Source: an uncultured Chthonomonadales bacterium (GTDB lineage Bacteria; Armatimonadota; Chthonomonadetes; Chthonomonadales; CAJBBX01). From it: a stretch of 64,000 nucleotides of DNA. Positions 35,255 to 44,744 of the stretch are shown here, piece after piece. Numbering within the stretch: the stretch's first letter is position 1; each line of letters opens with the position of its first letter. The notes below the pieces were generated by a model that searched no databases, was not told where the DNA came from, and worked only from the letters and a program-made list of their open reading frames with translations. The translations under genes and the position numbers were made by a program. Location: assembly GCA_938005745.1 (NCBI GenBank), contig CALLMM010000020.1:1-64000 (forward strand). Direction: 5' to 3'.

Positions 35255-35288
35255 AGAGGTGAACTTATGAAAGAGGTGAACTTATGAA
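35255..35288 (+). repeat. exact 17-bp tandem duplication of the GH9 ribosome site and start codon
   Basis: AGAGGTGAACTTATGAA occurs twice back to back (35255-35271 and 35272-35288). The first copy starts a six-codon frame (MKEVNL) whose TGA overlaps the ATG of the GH9 gene in the second copy, so the upstream start may modulate GH9 translation. Confidence 0.85.
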
Positions 35289-38271
35289 ATGGCATCGCCG
35301 GCTGCTGCGCCGGCTCCTCTCTCTCGGCGCGCTCTGCGCTCCTCTCCTCCTGACGACCGCCTGCTCGGGGCAGGAGGCGGTCTCAGAAAATCGGACGATC
35401 TCCCGTTTCGACGCTCCCTTTCTCTTTGCATACGGCACCTGGCAGAACCGGGTGCGCGTAGAGGGCGGAAGAGCGTTGCTGCGAGGCGAGGGGGCGACTC
35501 CGAAGGGAGGCGCAGGCTGTGCGACGGAGCTGGATCTGCGCGCGGCTGCCGCCGACAGTCCGGCGCTGCGCCTGCGCGTCGGAGCGGCGAACCGGATGCG
35601 AACCCTGCGCCTTCTGCTGCGGGATGCCGATGAGCAGGGCGGGATCTGGGAGTTCACGCTCCCGGAGGCGGGCGGCGAGTTTACGCTGGTAACGCCGAGA
35701 GAGGGGGGATCGCTGGAGATGCCGGAGAGTCGAGAGAAGCCCGGCAGACCGCTCGATCTAGCGCGCATCCGTCAGTGGCAGCTGATCGGCGACTGGGGCA
35801 GCGATCTGCCGATGGATGTGGAGGTGGAGGCGATCCTGATCGTTGCCCCCGATGCCGCAACCCTGCAGAGGCGCGCCGAACGGGCGCGCCGGGAGGAGGA
35901 GGAGCGGGAGCGCGTCCGGCAGGAGCAGAGGAGCCTGAGAGAGCGCTATGGCATGCGTTCAGAGAACTCGCCCCGTGTGGAGGCAGTGGGGATGGTCGCG
36001 CCCGATATCCTCTCGCTGACCATTCAGGCGGGACGGGTTGTTCCGGGAAGGCTGGAGCCGTATCGTCCGGAAGCGGGCGATACGCGCAGCGAGTCAAAGG
36101 ACAGCGCGGGCAGAGTGCAGCAGGTGCGGCTGGTGAGGAGGGGCGAGGAGATCGGCTGGCTGATCGGTCCGAAACGCGAGACGCTGGTAACCTTCGAAAA
36201 GATGGTCGGGGATCCGCTGCTGACGTTCGTGGCGGATGCGGCGGAGAACTACACGATTCGTTCCGCCGACGATCCCGCCTATCGGCAGGGACGCAAGCCT
36301 GAGGCGGTCTACCGCAAGAGCAAGCCGACGGACTGGGCGCAGCCGGGACGCGCGTTTGCCATGCGGCATATCCTCTACCTGCGGCTGCCCCGACCGCTGC
36401 AGCCGGGGAGAAGCTATACGGTGAGCGTCGGAGAGGTGAACGTGAAGGAGAGGGAGGTCGCCTTTGTCTTCGATCCGGTGAAGCGGCGCAGCGAGGCGGT
36501 GCGGGTCAATCAGATCGGCTATCGCCCGGACGACCCGGTGAAGCGCGCCTTTCTCTCCATCTGGCTGGGGACCGGCGGAGCGTATCAGTATCCGAACAAC
36601 CTGCGTTTCCGGCTGGTCGAGGATGCGAGCGGCAGGACGGTCTATCGCGGGGCGGTAACGCTGGCGAAGGATGTGTCGGAGCCGGAGCCGATGTTCCGCA
36701 CCGAGAACTTCAATAAGACCAGCGTCTATCGGATGGATTTCAGCGATTTCTCCCTGCCGGGCAGGTATCGGGTGGTGGTAGAGGGAATCGGGTGTAGTTA
36801 CCCGTTTGAGATCGGTCCGAAGGTCTGGGAGCGCGCCTTCCTGATCCAGATGCGGGGACTGTACAATAATCGCAGCGGGATCGCGCTGGGACCGCCCTTC
36901 TCCGCGTTTCGCAAGCCCCGGGACTTCCATCCGGCGGATGGAGCGAAGGTCTATCAGTCCGCCTACTCCATCCTGGACGGCGGCAATGAGGGCGACGGTC
37001 TGGAGAGGGGAAGCACCGGAAAGATCGTTCCGCAGGCGTGGGGCGGCTATCACGACGCGGGAGACTGGAACCCCCGTCGGATCACGCATATGAAGGTGAC
37101 GCTGGCGCAGATTGAACTGCTGGAGATCTTCTCCGACTACTTTCGCGCCCTCTCCTGGAAGCTGCCGGATACGGTGAAAGCCCCGAGCATTCTGCAGGAG
37201 GCTCTGTTTGAACTCGATCTGTTCCGACGGCTTCAGACGCCGGAGGGAGGCGTGCCCTACGGCATCGAGACCAACGGCGACCCGCTGGAGGGAGAGGTAA
37301 GCTGGATACAGTCCATGCCCGCCTACGTCTACGCACCCGATCTCTGGTCGTCCTACATCTATGCGGGGGTCGCCGGGCGCGCGGCGAAACTACTGGCGAC
37401 CACCGATAAGCGGCTGGCTGCGCTCTATCGGGAGAGCGCGCTGAAGGCGATGCGCTGGGCGGAGGCGGACTATGCCAAGCGCAGGGCAGCCGGCACGCTG
37501 GACAGGCTGCGCTGGGAGGTGAAGGACGACCGGAACCTGGCTGCCATCGCGCTCTATGACCTGACCGGCGACCGGCGCTGGCACGATCTCTTTCTGGAGA
37601 ACACCTGCCTGAAAGATCCGAATGCGAAGATTTTCGTCTGGGGCAGCCATGTACAGCGCGACGCCGCCTTCTTCTATGCGCGGCTGAGCGACAGGCAGGC
37701 GGATCCCGTCATCAAACGCAACGCGGTGCGCGCCGTGCTGTCCGAAGCCGATGCCGCGCTGAACTATGCGAAAGGGAACGCCTTTAACCTGACGACGCCG
37801 GATCGCGGCAAGCCGATGTTTCTGGGGTTCTACAGCACGCCCGACGCGGTGGAACTGGCGCGGGCGCACTACCTGACCGGTCGCAGGGAGTACCTGGCGG
37901 GAGTGGTGCAGGCGTGTCAGTTTGCGTCGGGCTGTAATCCGAACAATATGACCTACACGGTCGGGGTCGGGGTGAACGGACCCAGAAATCCCCTGAAACT
38001 GGACAGCCGGCGCACCGGACAGCCCGCCCCGCTCGGAATAACGGTCTACGGCAACTTCGACTTTGTCGGGTGGAACGACTTCTCTGCCTGGGTGCTCGAC
38101 TACTATCTGAAGACCGCCTGTACGCCGACGGTGCGTGAGTGGCCCCTTCCGGAAGCCTATTTCGATATCTTTCTGGCTCCCTCCACCAACGAGTTTACGG
38201 TGGACGTATGGTCCAACAACGTCTATGTGTGGGGCTATCTGGCGGCGCGGGCGGGGGGGCGCCGGAACTGA
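35284..38271 (+). CDS. glycoside hydrolase family 9 lipoprotein
   Basis: 995 residues. A lipoprotein signal ends 'LLLTTACSG'. The first ~370 residues are an accessory region with an Arg/Glu-rich helix (about 195-220) and beta sequence. An Ig-like CelD_N domain starts 'RVNQIGYRPDDPVKRAFL'. The catalytic (alpha/alpha)6 barrel follows, with the GH9 signature 'GGYHDAGDWNPRRITHM' (the two catalytic aspartates) and the late glutamate in 'APSTNEFTVDVWSNN'. GH9 enzymes are inverting endo- or exo-beta-glucanases. Start at 35284 inside a duplicated ribosome site. It is probably surface-bound. The next gene, an enolase-superfamily enzyme, follows in 18 bp. Confidence 0.9.
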   Translation: MKWHRRLLRRLLSLGALCAPLLLTTACSGQEAVSENRTISRFDAPFLFAYGTWQNRVRVEGGRALLRGEGATPKGGAGCATELDLRAAAADSPALRLRVGAANRMRTLRLLLRDADEQGGIWEFTLPEAGGEFTLVTPREGGSLEMPESREKPGRPLDLARIRQWQLIGDWGSDLPMDVEVEAILIVAPDAATLQRRAERARREEEERERVRQEQRSLRERYGMRSENSPRVEAVGMVAPDILSLTIQAGRVVPGRLEPYRPEAGDTRSESKDSAGRVQQVRLVRRGEEIGWLIGPKRETLVTFEKMVGDPLLTFVADAAENYTIRSADDPAYRQGRKPEAVYRKSKPTDWAQPGRAFAMRHILYLRLPRPLQPGRSYTVSVGEVNVKEREVAFVFDPVKRRSEAVRVNQIGYRPDDPVKRAFLSIWLGTGGAYQYPNNLRFRLVEDASGRTVYRGAVTLAKDVSEPEPMFRTENFNKTSVYRMDFSDFSLPGRYRVVVEGIGCSYPFEIGPKVWERAFLIQMRGLYNNRSGIALGPPFSAFRKPRDFHPADGAKVYQSAYSILDGGNEGDGLERGSTGKIVPQAWGGYHDAGDWNPRRITHMKVTLAQIELLEIFSDYFRALSWKLPDTVKAPSILQEALFELDLFRRLQTPEGGVPYGIETNGDPLEGEVSWIQSMPAYVYAPDLWSSYIYAGVAGRAAKLLATTDKRLAALYRESALKAMRWAEADYAKRRAAGTLDRLRWEVKDDRNLAAIALYDLTGDRRWHDLFLENTCLKDPNAKIFVWGSHVQRDAAFFYARLSDRQADPVIKRNAVRAVLSEADAALNYAKGNAFNLTTPDRGKPMFLGFYSTPDAVELARAHYLTGRREYLAGVVQACQFASGCNPNNMTYTVGVGVNGPRNPLKLDSRRTGQPAPLGITVYGNFDFVGWNDFSAWVLDYYLKTACTPTVREWPLPEAYFDIFLAPSTNEFTVDVWSNNVYVWGYLAARAGGRRN

Positions 38272-38289
38272 CGGTTCAAGAGGAGAGGC

Positions 38290-39396
38290 ATGAAGATTGC
38301 TCGCGTGGAGTCGTTTCATGTGGACTGGGGCGGCGGCAGTCCCAGCGCGTGGGTGCGGATATGGACAGACGACGGGCGGTATGGTCTGGGGGAATCCAGC
38401 CCGATGGCAGGCGGCAACGCCTCGCTGGAGATCGTGGCGCATCAGTTCGCGCCGCTGCTGATCGGAGCTGACCCGCTCGATCACGCGGTGATACAGGAGC
38501 GTCTCTTCTATACTCACGTGAAGACCGGACCGGACGGCGCGTTCGCGGGCGCGCTGGCGGCGGTAGACCTTGCGCTCTGGGACCTGACGGGCAAGATTCT
38601 CGGGCAGCCGATCTATAAACTGCTGGGAGGCGCATGGCGCACCGACCTGCCTTTCTACGCCTCTATCGGCGGCAATGCGCGCCGCAGCCCGGAGGAGGTC
38701 TGCCGGGTCGTCGAGACGTGGCTGCCGCTCAATCCCGCGCTGATCAAGATCCGTCTGGACGCGGACCGCACCGCGCGCGACGCCGACATTGAGGGCGACC
38801 TGGCGCGTATCCGCGCCGTGCGCCGGCTGGTCGGCGATTCGTTTCCCCTCGCGTTTGACGCCAATAACGGCTACTCCGTGCAGGGGGCGATCCGGGTCGG
38901 GCGCGCGCTGGAGGAGCTGGGCTGCGCCTGGTTTGAAGAGCCGGTGAATCACCTGCATATGGACAGCTTTGAAAAGGTCGCGGGCGCGCTCGATATCGCG
39001 GTGGCGGCGGGAGAGCAGGAGTACACGCTGCAGGGCATCCGCCGACTGATTGACGCCGGCGTGGATATCGTCCAGCCGGACATCGTGAAGACCGGCGGCT
39101 TCACCGGACTGCGGGAGATGGCGGCGCTGGCGAAGGCGCATGGCGTGGACCTGGTTCCGCACCAGACGCAGCCGACCGTCGGACATACCGCCAATCTGCA
39201 TTTCGTCGCCGCCCTCGCCTTTTCGCACTATCCCTGCGAGTGGAACGATCCCTCCGGCAGGCAGAATGTCGTCTTTGCGCGCCCCGTTTTCCCGGCGGAC
39301 GGTCTCTTCTCTCTCTCGACCGCGCCCGGTCTCGGGCTGGAGATCGTCGAGGAGAGGCTGACAGAACGGATGCGTCTGTGGAAGACGGGCGGCTAG
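38290..39396 (+). CDS. mandelate racemase/muconate lactonizing-type enolase-superfamily enzyme
   Basis: 368 residues, start ATG after AAGAGGAGAG. Capping domain 'MKIARVESFHVDWGGG' and 'AALAAVDLALWDLTGKILGQP'. The barrel has the Lys-x-Lys-like base region 'LIKIRLDADRT' (K-x-R), then metal ligands Asp in 'LAFDANNGYS', Glu in 'WFEEPVNHLHM' and Glu in 'AAGEQEYTLQG', and the second base in 'DLVPHQTQPTVGH'. The family abstracts an alpha-proton from carboxylates and is often a sugar-acid dehydratase or an epimerase. This is one of three such genes in the window (also 17213 and 42713). The substrate is not determined. Confidence 0.9.
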   Translation: MKIARVESFHVDWGGGSPSAWVRIWTDDGRYGLGESSPMAGGNASLEIVAHQFAPLLIGADPLDHAVIQERLFYTHVKTGPDGAFAGALAAVDLALWDLTGKILGQPIYKLLGGAWRTDLPFYASIGGNARRSPEEVCRVVETWLPLNPALIKIRLDADRTARDADIEGDLARIRAVRRLVGDSFPLAFDANNGYSVQGAIRVGRALEELGCAWFEEPVNHLHMDSFEKVAGALDIAVAAGEQEYTLQGIRRLIDAGVDIVQPDIVKTGGFTGLREMAALAKAHGVDLVPHQTQPTVGHTANLHFVAALAFSHYPCEWNDPSGRQNVVFARPVFPADGLFSLSTAPGLGLEIVEERLTERMRLWKTGG

Positions 39397-39415
39397 AAAC
39401 GGTCAAGGAAACGCT

Positions 39416-41815
39416 ATGTGTTCTCGCCTTCTCTCTCTTTTCCTCTCTCTAGCTGCCGCTGCAGCCGCTTCGCTGACTCCCTCCGCCGCGCTGGATCCTC
39501 CGGAAGCGGTGGAGGCGGCTGCGATCGGCGAGACCCGGGTGCGAGTCTTCTGGAATCCAGTCGCCGGCGCGGAGAGGTATCGGATCTACCGCGAGGATGC
39601 GCTGATCGGGGAGGTCGGGGCGCAGACGAAGGAGTTTACCGATCAGAACGCCGAGCCGGGACGCGCCTATCGCTACAACGTAAGCGCGGTTGCAGGAGAG
39701 CGGGAGGCGAAGGGACGCCCCTATCTGGAGCGCGCCTTCCCCGTGCTGCCGGAGGCGGTTCACTGTGAGGTGCTGGTGGTCGGGGCGAACTCGGCGGGCG
39801 TGTCGGCAGCCGTCACGGCGTCGCGCTACGGGCTGAAGGTGGTGCTGATCGAGGAGACGCGGCGGCTGGGAGGGATGGCGGTCAACGGGCTGGGTGCCAG
39901 CGACATTCGCAGCATCCGTCACTCCAGCGGCTTTTTTGAGGAGTTCCGACGGCGGGTGCAGTCGCTCTATGGCGCCGGCGACGGGCTGCGGTATGAGCCG
40001 CGCATCGCGCAGCAGGCGATCAAAGAGATCCTCTGGAGCGCGCCCGGACTGACAGTCTACCGGCAGGTGCGTCCGATACGGGTGAAGGTGGAGCGGGGGA
40101 AGATCACGGCGGTGACGGCGGAGGAGGTGACTGCCGGTCGGCGCGTCGTCTTCTATCCGAAGCTGGTGGTGGACGCGACGGAGTGCGGCGATGTGGGCGC
40201 GTGGGCGGGCGCGCCGTTTCGCGTCGGGCGCGAGCCGCGCTCCGAACGCGAGCCGCACGCCGGACATATCTACTACGACCGCGCCTCCGACTCGCGGATG
40301 CCCGGCAGCACCGGCAGGGGCGACCGCCGCGTGCAGGCGTACTCCTATCTGATGATCGTCAAAGACTTTGGACCAGACGCCGATAAGACGATTCCCATGC
40401 CCCCCGGCTACGACCGCAACAAGTATAAGGGCGCGCCGCGCTGGCGCGACAGCTGGGCGGTCTCCAGCGGACGCCTGCCCAACCAGAAGTTCGAGATCAA
40501 TCAGCACCCGCACGGCAGCGATCTGCAGGGAACCAACTACGCCTATCCGACCGCCTCGTATGCGGAACGCCGCCGGATGGAGCGGGAGTTCAAAGAGCAT
40601 GCGCTGGGCTATCTCTACTATATTCAGACCGAAAACGGGATGAAGAATATCGGGCTGTCGGAGGACGACTATCGCGACAGCGACGGCTGGCCCACGCTGC
40701 TCTATATCCGCGAGGCGCGCCGCTTTGAGGGCGAGCGGATGAAGGATCAGTCCGACATCATGCGCGCCCGCGAGTATGTGCGCCCCAACGCCATCGGGAT
40801 CGGCGACTACGCGATGGATTCGCACGCCACGCAGCCCGCGCCCGACTTCGATCACTACGCCCGGGGTCCCAAACATATGGGCGAGGGAGAGTTCTACCTG
40901 CCGCAGTACACCCCCTGGCATCAGGTTCCCTTTGAGATTATGATCCCGAAGGGGGTGGATAATCTCTTCACCCCGACCGCCGTCTCCGCGACCCATGTCG
41001 CCTATGGGACCTACCGGATGGAGCCGGTTCGGATGCACTTCGGCGCGGCGGCGGGGGTGGCGTCCTACTTCTGTCTGCGCTATGGGCGCGCGCCGCGCAC
41101 GGTTCCGGTGCGCCAGATACAGGAGGAGCTGCTGAAGAGTCAGGCGGGCATAGAGGGGCGTCTGGCGCAGCCGGGAGCCGGCGCGCCCGGTCCCTGCGGC
41201 GCGCCAACCTATCTCTATCTCTACGACGATCTTCCGTTCGGCGCACCGCGTTTCGAGGCGATTCACTGGCTGGGGGCGCGCGGTTTCTATCCCTGTCCGC
41301 CTCCGGAGCGACGCACCCCCTCCTCCGGGCTGACGGCGGCGCGGTTTGAGCCGGACGCGCCGCTGTCGCGGGGAGAGGCGGACCGTCTGCTGGCGTGGCT
41401 GGCAAAGCGCGGCAGAGCTGCGGGGCAGACGATGGAGACGGAGGCAGCGGGGACGAACCCTCAGGAGCCGGTAACCCGCGCCGAAGCCGCCCGTCTGCTG
41501 GCGCGGGCGATGGGCTGGCGCGCCCCGGCAGGAGCCGATCACTACGCCGATCTGGATCCGGGCAGCCCGGAGAGCGCGGCGGCGGAGGCGCTGTACGCGC
41601 AGGCGATCACCAGCCGGCTGTGGGATTTTGAGCGATCCTTCGCGCCCAACGGCAGGCTCTATTTTCGTCCGAAAACGCCCGTCACGCGGGGAGAGTTCGC
41701 GGAGCTGCTGTTCCTGGCGTGCCGCCACATAGGACCGCTCTGGAACGATCATCCGCTCGACCTTGCGCCGATCCCGGTAACGCCCGTCTCCGGCGCGGAG
41801 ACGCAGGAGCGTTGA
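39416..41815 (+). CDS. exported FnIII-FAD oxidoreductase-SLH-like fusion protein
   Basis: 799 residues. The N-terminal signal is 'MCSRLLSLFLSLAAAAAASLTPSAAL'-like, cleaved before 'LDPPEAVEAA'. A fibronectin type III-like domain (about 30-110, 'TRVRVFWNPVAGAERYRIYRE') comes first. The FAD-dependent oxidoreductase domain follows with dinucleotide motif 'VLVVGANSAGVSAAV' (about 120) and 'LIEETRRLGGMAVNGLG', as in the PF12831-type family. The last ~170 residues contain repeats 'LSRGEADRLLAWLAKRG', 'VTRAEAARLLARAMGW' and 'VTRGEFAELLFLA', which resemble S-layer homology domains. Predicted cell-surface flavoenzyme of unknown substrate. Confidence 0.82.
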   Translation: MCSRLLSLFLSLAAAAAASLTPSAALDPPEAVEAAAIGETRVRVFWNPVAGAERYRIYREDALIGEVGAQTKEFTDQNAEPGRAYRYNVSAVAGEREAKGRPYLERAFPVLPEAVHCEVLVVGANSAGVSAAVTASRYGLKVVLIEETRRLGGMAVNGLGASDIRSIRHSSGFFEEFRRRVQSLYGAGDGLRYEPRIAQQAIKEILWSAPGLTVYRQVRPIRVKVERGKITAVTAEEVTAGRRVVFYPKLVVDATECGDVGAWAGAPFRVGREPRSEREPHAGHIYYDRASDSRMPGSTGRGDRRVQAYSYLMIVKDFGPDADKTIPMPPGYDRNKYKGAPRWRDSWAVSSGRLPNQKFEINQHPHGSDLQGTNYAYPTASYAERRRMEREFKEHALGYLYYIQTENGMKNIGLSEDDYRDSDGWPTLLYIREARRFEGERMKDQSDIMRAREYVRPNAIGIGDYAMDSHATQPAPDFDHYARGPKHMGEGEFYLPQYTPWHQVPFEIMIPKGVDNLFTPTAVSATHVAYGTYRMEPVRMHFGAAAGVASYFCLRYGRAPRTVPVRQIQEELLKSQAGIEGRLAQPGAGAPGPCGAPTYLYLYDDLPFGAPRFEAIHWLGARGFYPCPPPERRTPSSGLTAARFEPDAPLSRGEADRLLAWLAKRGRAAGQTMETEAAGTNPQEPVTRAEAARLLARAMGWRAPAGADHYADLDPGSPESAAAEALYAQAITSRLWDFERSFAPNGRLYFRPKTPVTRGEFAELLFLACRHIGPLWNDHPLDLAPIPVTPVSGAETQER

Positions 41816-41902
41816 CGCCGACGCCGAAAGATAGGGCTGGCAGACGGCAGACTGTCTCCTGCGCGAGACGGCGCGGCTGACCGCAGACCACAGGAACGCC
41901 CC

Positions 41903-42703
41903 ATGCGAATCAATTCCGTCAAAAAGGCGCTGCGATCCGGCGAGGCGCAGGTCGGAACCTGGCTCTCTCTCGGCAGTCCGACGGCGTCCCGGTTTATGGC
42001 GCGCGCCGGGTTCCACTGGCTGACGCTCGATCTGGAGCACAGCCCGATAGACTGGGAGACCGCCGCCGTCATCTTCGGCGTGATTGCGGAGGCGGGCTGC
42101 ACGCCGCTGGCGCGCGTGCCCTTCAACTCGCTGGAGAACGCCAAGCGCGCGCTGGACGCCGGCGCCTTCGGGATCGTCTTCCCGATGTGCAACACCGCGG
42201 CGGAGGCGGAGCGGGCGGTCGCCGTCTGCCGGTATCCGCCGCAGGGACGCCGGAGCGTCGGGGGCGGACTGCACGCTCTGAACTTCGGGACGGACGCCGC
42301 CGACTACTATCGCCGCGCCAATGGCGAGATCCTGATCGTGGTGCAGGCGGAGCATGTGCAGGCGGTGGAGAACTGCGAGGCGATCTTCGCGGTTCCCGGC
42401 ATAGACGCGATGTTCGTCGGTCCCAACGATCTGCTGGCTTCGATGGGCAGAACGCCCGCGATGGAGAGCGACGATCCGGCGTTTGTGGAGGCGCTGCGGC
42501 ATCTGCGGGAGACCGCGAACCGCCACGGGATCGCGCCCGGTCTGCACACCGCCGACGCGGAGGCGGCGAACCGGCGCATCGCCGAAGGGTGGCGTTTCGT
42601 CGCCGTCGCCAGCGAACTGCGCTTTATGCTCGATGCGGCGCGCTCCACTGTCCGCGCTGTTCCCGGACTGACCGCTTCGTCATCGGGCGCGCCGCGCTAT
42701 TGA
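41903..42703 (+). CDS. HpcH/HpaI family aldolase
   Basis: 266 residues, start ATG after CAGGAACG. The class II pyruvate-aldolase fold is shown by 'VGTWLSLGSPTASRFMARAGFHWLTLDLEHSPIDW', 'GCTPLARVP' and 'QAEHVQAVENCEAIFAVPGIDAMFVGPNDLLASMG', which hold the metal-binding Glu and Asp and the conserved Arg. Family members cleave 2-keto-3-deoxy sugar acids or hydroxy-oxo acids into pyruvate and an aldehyde. The next gene, 9 bp on, is an enolase-superfamily dehydratase, so together they could form a dehydratase-aldolase pair for a sugar acid. That pairing is inference. Confidence 0.92.
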   Translation: MRINSVKKALRSGEAQVGTWLSLGSPTASRFMARAGFHWLTLDLEHSPIDWETAAVIFGVIAEAGCTPLARVPFNSLENAKRALDAGAFGIVFPMCNTAAEAERAVAVCRYPPQGRRSVGGGLHALNFGTDAADYYRRANGEILIVVQAEHVQAVENCEAIFAVPGIDAMFVGPNDLLASMGRTPAMESDDPAFVEALRHLRETANRHGIAPGLHTADAEAANRRIAEGWRFVAVASELRFMLDAARSTVRAVPGLTASSSGAPRY

Positions 42704-42712
42704 GGAGAGAGG

Positions 42713-43834
42713 ATGAAGATCACCGAGGTTCGCACGATCCCGCTGCGCGGCGAGACCCCCGACGGCGGCTGGGCGCAGGGCTACGATCCGAACGAGAACC
42801 TGCATACGCTGGTGGCGGTGCATACCGACGAGGGGCTGATCGGGTGGGGAAGCTGCTATACCAGTCAGGCGCTGGTGGAGGCGTCGCTGCAGCTGCTGCG
42901 TCCGCACCTGATCGGCGAGTGCGCCATCGAGCCGGAGCGAGTCTGCGAGAAGCTGCACCAGATGACCTTCTGGCAGGGCAGGGGCGGGGCGGTCACCCAT
43001 GCGATCAGCGGCGTGGATATCGCCCTGTGGGACCTGCTGGGAAAGGTGTCCGGTCAGCCGGTGGCGCGTCTTCTGGGCGGCTTCTACCGGGATCGGATCA
43101 AGCCCTACGGCTCCCTGCTGTTCGAAGAGCCGCCGATTCTGCGAGAGAACCTGCGGGCGGCGGTCTCGAAAGGCTTTCGCGCCATCAAGCTCGGCTGGCA
43201 CGGTTTCGGTCGCCGGAGCCGACAGTACGATGAACTGCTGGTGAAGACAGCGCGGGAGACGGTCGGTCCCGACGTCGAGATCATGGTGGATGCGGGCGGT
43301 TCGGAGCAGTTCTGGCCGCACGGCTACAAATGGGCGGTGGAGACAGCGCGGATGCTGGCGGAATACGGCGTCGTCTGGTTTGAGGAGCCGCTGCCCCCGG
43401 ACGACATCGAGGGGTTCCGCTTGCTGCGCGAGCACGCCCCGCTGCCGATCTCCACCGGCGAAGTGCTGACCCGCCGGCAGGCGTTTCTTCCCTGGCTGGA
43501 GCGGGGCGCGGTGGACATCATTCAGCCCGATTCGACCAAGTGCGGCGGACTGTCCGAGGCGCGGCGCATCGGCTGGATGGCGTACGATCGTAACATTCTG
43601 CTGGTGTCGCATGGCTGGAACACGGCGGTCGGACTGGCGGCAGACCTGCATCTGGCAGCCGCGCTGCCGGTGGCGCGCTATGTGGAGTATATCACCCCCT
43701 CGCCCTACATCGAGGAGATTGTCGCCACGCCCTTCACGCTGGACGAGGAGGGAATGCTCCCCATTCCCACAACGCCAGGACTCGGTCTGAACCTGGACCC
43801 GGAGGGCATTGAGCGGCTTTCGCGCATACGATAG
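42713..43834 (+). CDS. enolase-superfamily sugar-acid dehydratase-like protein
   Basis: 373 residues, start ATG after GAGGAGAGG. Capping domain 'MKITEVRTIPLRG', barrel base 'RAIKLGWHGFG', metal ligands in 'IEIMVDAGGSE', 'WFEEPLPPDD' and 'ISTGEVLTRRQA', and a general acid/base His in 'LVSHGWNTAVGLAADLH'. The His-Gly-Trp and the ordering resemble galactarate/L-rhamnonate-type dehydratases in the MR subgroup. It lies 9 bp after the HpcH/HpaI aldolase and 86 bp before a sugar phosphate isomerase/epimerase-like gene. The exact substrate is undetermined. Confidence 0.9.
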   Translation: MKITEVRTIPLRGETPDGGWAQGYDPNENLHTLVAVHTDEGLIGWGSCYTSQALVEASLQLLRPHLIGECAIEPERVCEKLHQMTFWQGRGGAVTHAISGVDIALWDLLGKVSGQPVARLLGGFYRDRIKPYGSLLFEEPPILRENLRAAVSKGFRAIKLGWHGFGRRSRQYDELLVKTARETVGPDVEIMVDAGGSEQFWPHGYKWAVETARMLAEYGVVWFEEPLPPDDIEGFRLLREHAPLPISTGEVLTRRQAFLPWLERGAVDIIQPDSTKCGGLSEARRIGWMAYDRNILLVSHGWNTAVGLAADLHLAAALPVARYVEYITPSPYIEEIVATPFTLDEEGMLPIPTTPGLGLNLDPEGIERLSRIR

Positions 43835-43920
43835 GGCAGGAGTTTCCCGTCCCGCCGCGAATAGTGTCGGGGTATCGGCAGCCCGTTTCAAAACTGCACC
43901 CGGAGGAGAGAGTAAAGAGG

Positions 43921-44718
43921 ATGAAACTCGGAGCCAATTCGGTTCTTTTTGGCGGCTACAGTATGGAGACCGCCTTCAAATACCTGGCGATGGCGGGCTA
44001 CGACGGCATCGAGCTGTCCGCCATTGACGGCATGAGCGAGCATCTGGTTCTGGATCGCTGGCAGGAGGTTGCGCCGGAGATCAAGCGGCTGGCGAAGGAG
44101 TACAATCTTCAGCTTCTGGCGATGGAGCAGCCGTCGCAGGACCCGGTGAAGATGGAGAAGGCATTTCAGGCGGCGGTCGAGATCGGCATCCCGATCGTCA
44201 ACTGCGGACCGGGCGGCAGATCCGACGACGAGGAGACGCTGCAGCAGTCCATCGAGTCGCTGGGACGGCTGTCGGAGATGGCGGAGAGGTACGGCGTTAC
44301 GCTCTGCGTGAAGGCGCACGTCGGAGCGAGCATCTACAACACGCCGACGACCCTGCGCGCGATGGAGGCGGTCGCCTCGCCGGCGTTCGGGATAGATATG
44401 GATCCGTCGCACATCTGGCGCGCCGGCGAGAACCCGGTCGAGGCGATCGCCGCCGTGATCTCCCGCGTCAAGCATGTGCATATTCGCGACTGCAAGGGTC
44501 GGCAGCAGAGTCCCGGCAAGCCGGAGGATCAGGCGAACGGACGCGGCGATATTGACCTGGTCGGCTATATCCGCGTGCTGCACGAGAACGGATACGCCGG
44601 TCCGTTGAACCTGGAGATCATCGGGGCGAAGGACTACTCGCTGGAGCAGTGCTGCATCATCGCCGCCGAGTCGCGCGGACATATGCAAGCCTGTCTGCAG
44701 GCGTGCGGCGCGCGCTGA
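43921..44718 (+). CDS. sugar phosphate isomerase/epimerase (xylose isomerase-like TIM barrel)
   Basis: 265 residues, start ATG 43921 after AGGAGAGAG; an earlier in-frame GTG at 43864 has no ribosome site. 'KLGANSVLFGGYSMETAFKYLAMAGYDGIEL' opens the AP_endonuc_2-type barrel. Metal-site residues are suggested in 'LLAMEQPSQDPVKMEKA', 'FGIDMDPSHIWR', 'VKHVHIRDCKG' and 'GPLNLEIIGAKDY'. The family isomerises or epimerises ketoses and inositol derivatives. It overlaps nothing; the creatininase gene starts 26 bp after its stop. Likely part of the same catabolic operon (41903-45599). Confidence 0.9.
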   Translation: MKLGANSVLFGGYSMETAFKYLAMAGYDGIELSAIDGMSEHLVLDRWQEVAPEIKRLAKEYNLQLLAMEQPSQDPVKMEKAFQAAVEIGIPIVNCGPGGRSDDEETLQQSIESLGRLSEMAERYGVTLCVKAHVGASIYNTPTTLRAMEAVASPAFGIDMDPSHIWRAGENPVEAIAAVISRVKHVHIRDCKGRQQSPGKPEDQANGRGDIDLVGYIRVLHENGYAGPLNLEIIGAKDYSLEQCCIIAAESRGHMQACLQACGAR

Positions 44719-44744
44719 CGCGCCGCTGGAAAGGGGGGAGCCGC

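Noticed and set aside
39449..42547. 1032-codon open frame on the minus strand
   Set aside because: It is antisense to the FAD-SLH and aldolase genes, with shadow composition.
43864..43920. Upstream GTG start of the sugar isomerase gene
   Set aside because: ATG 43921 has AGGAGAG before it and the family's usual N-terminus; the extension has neither.
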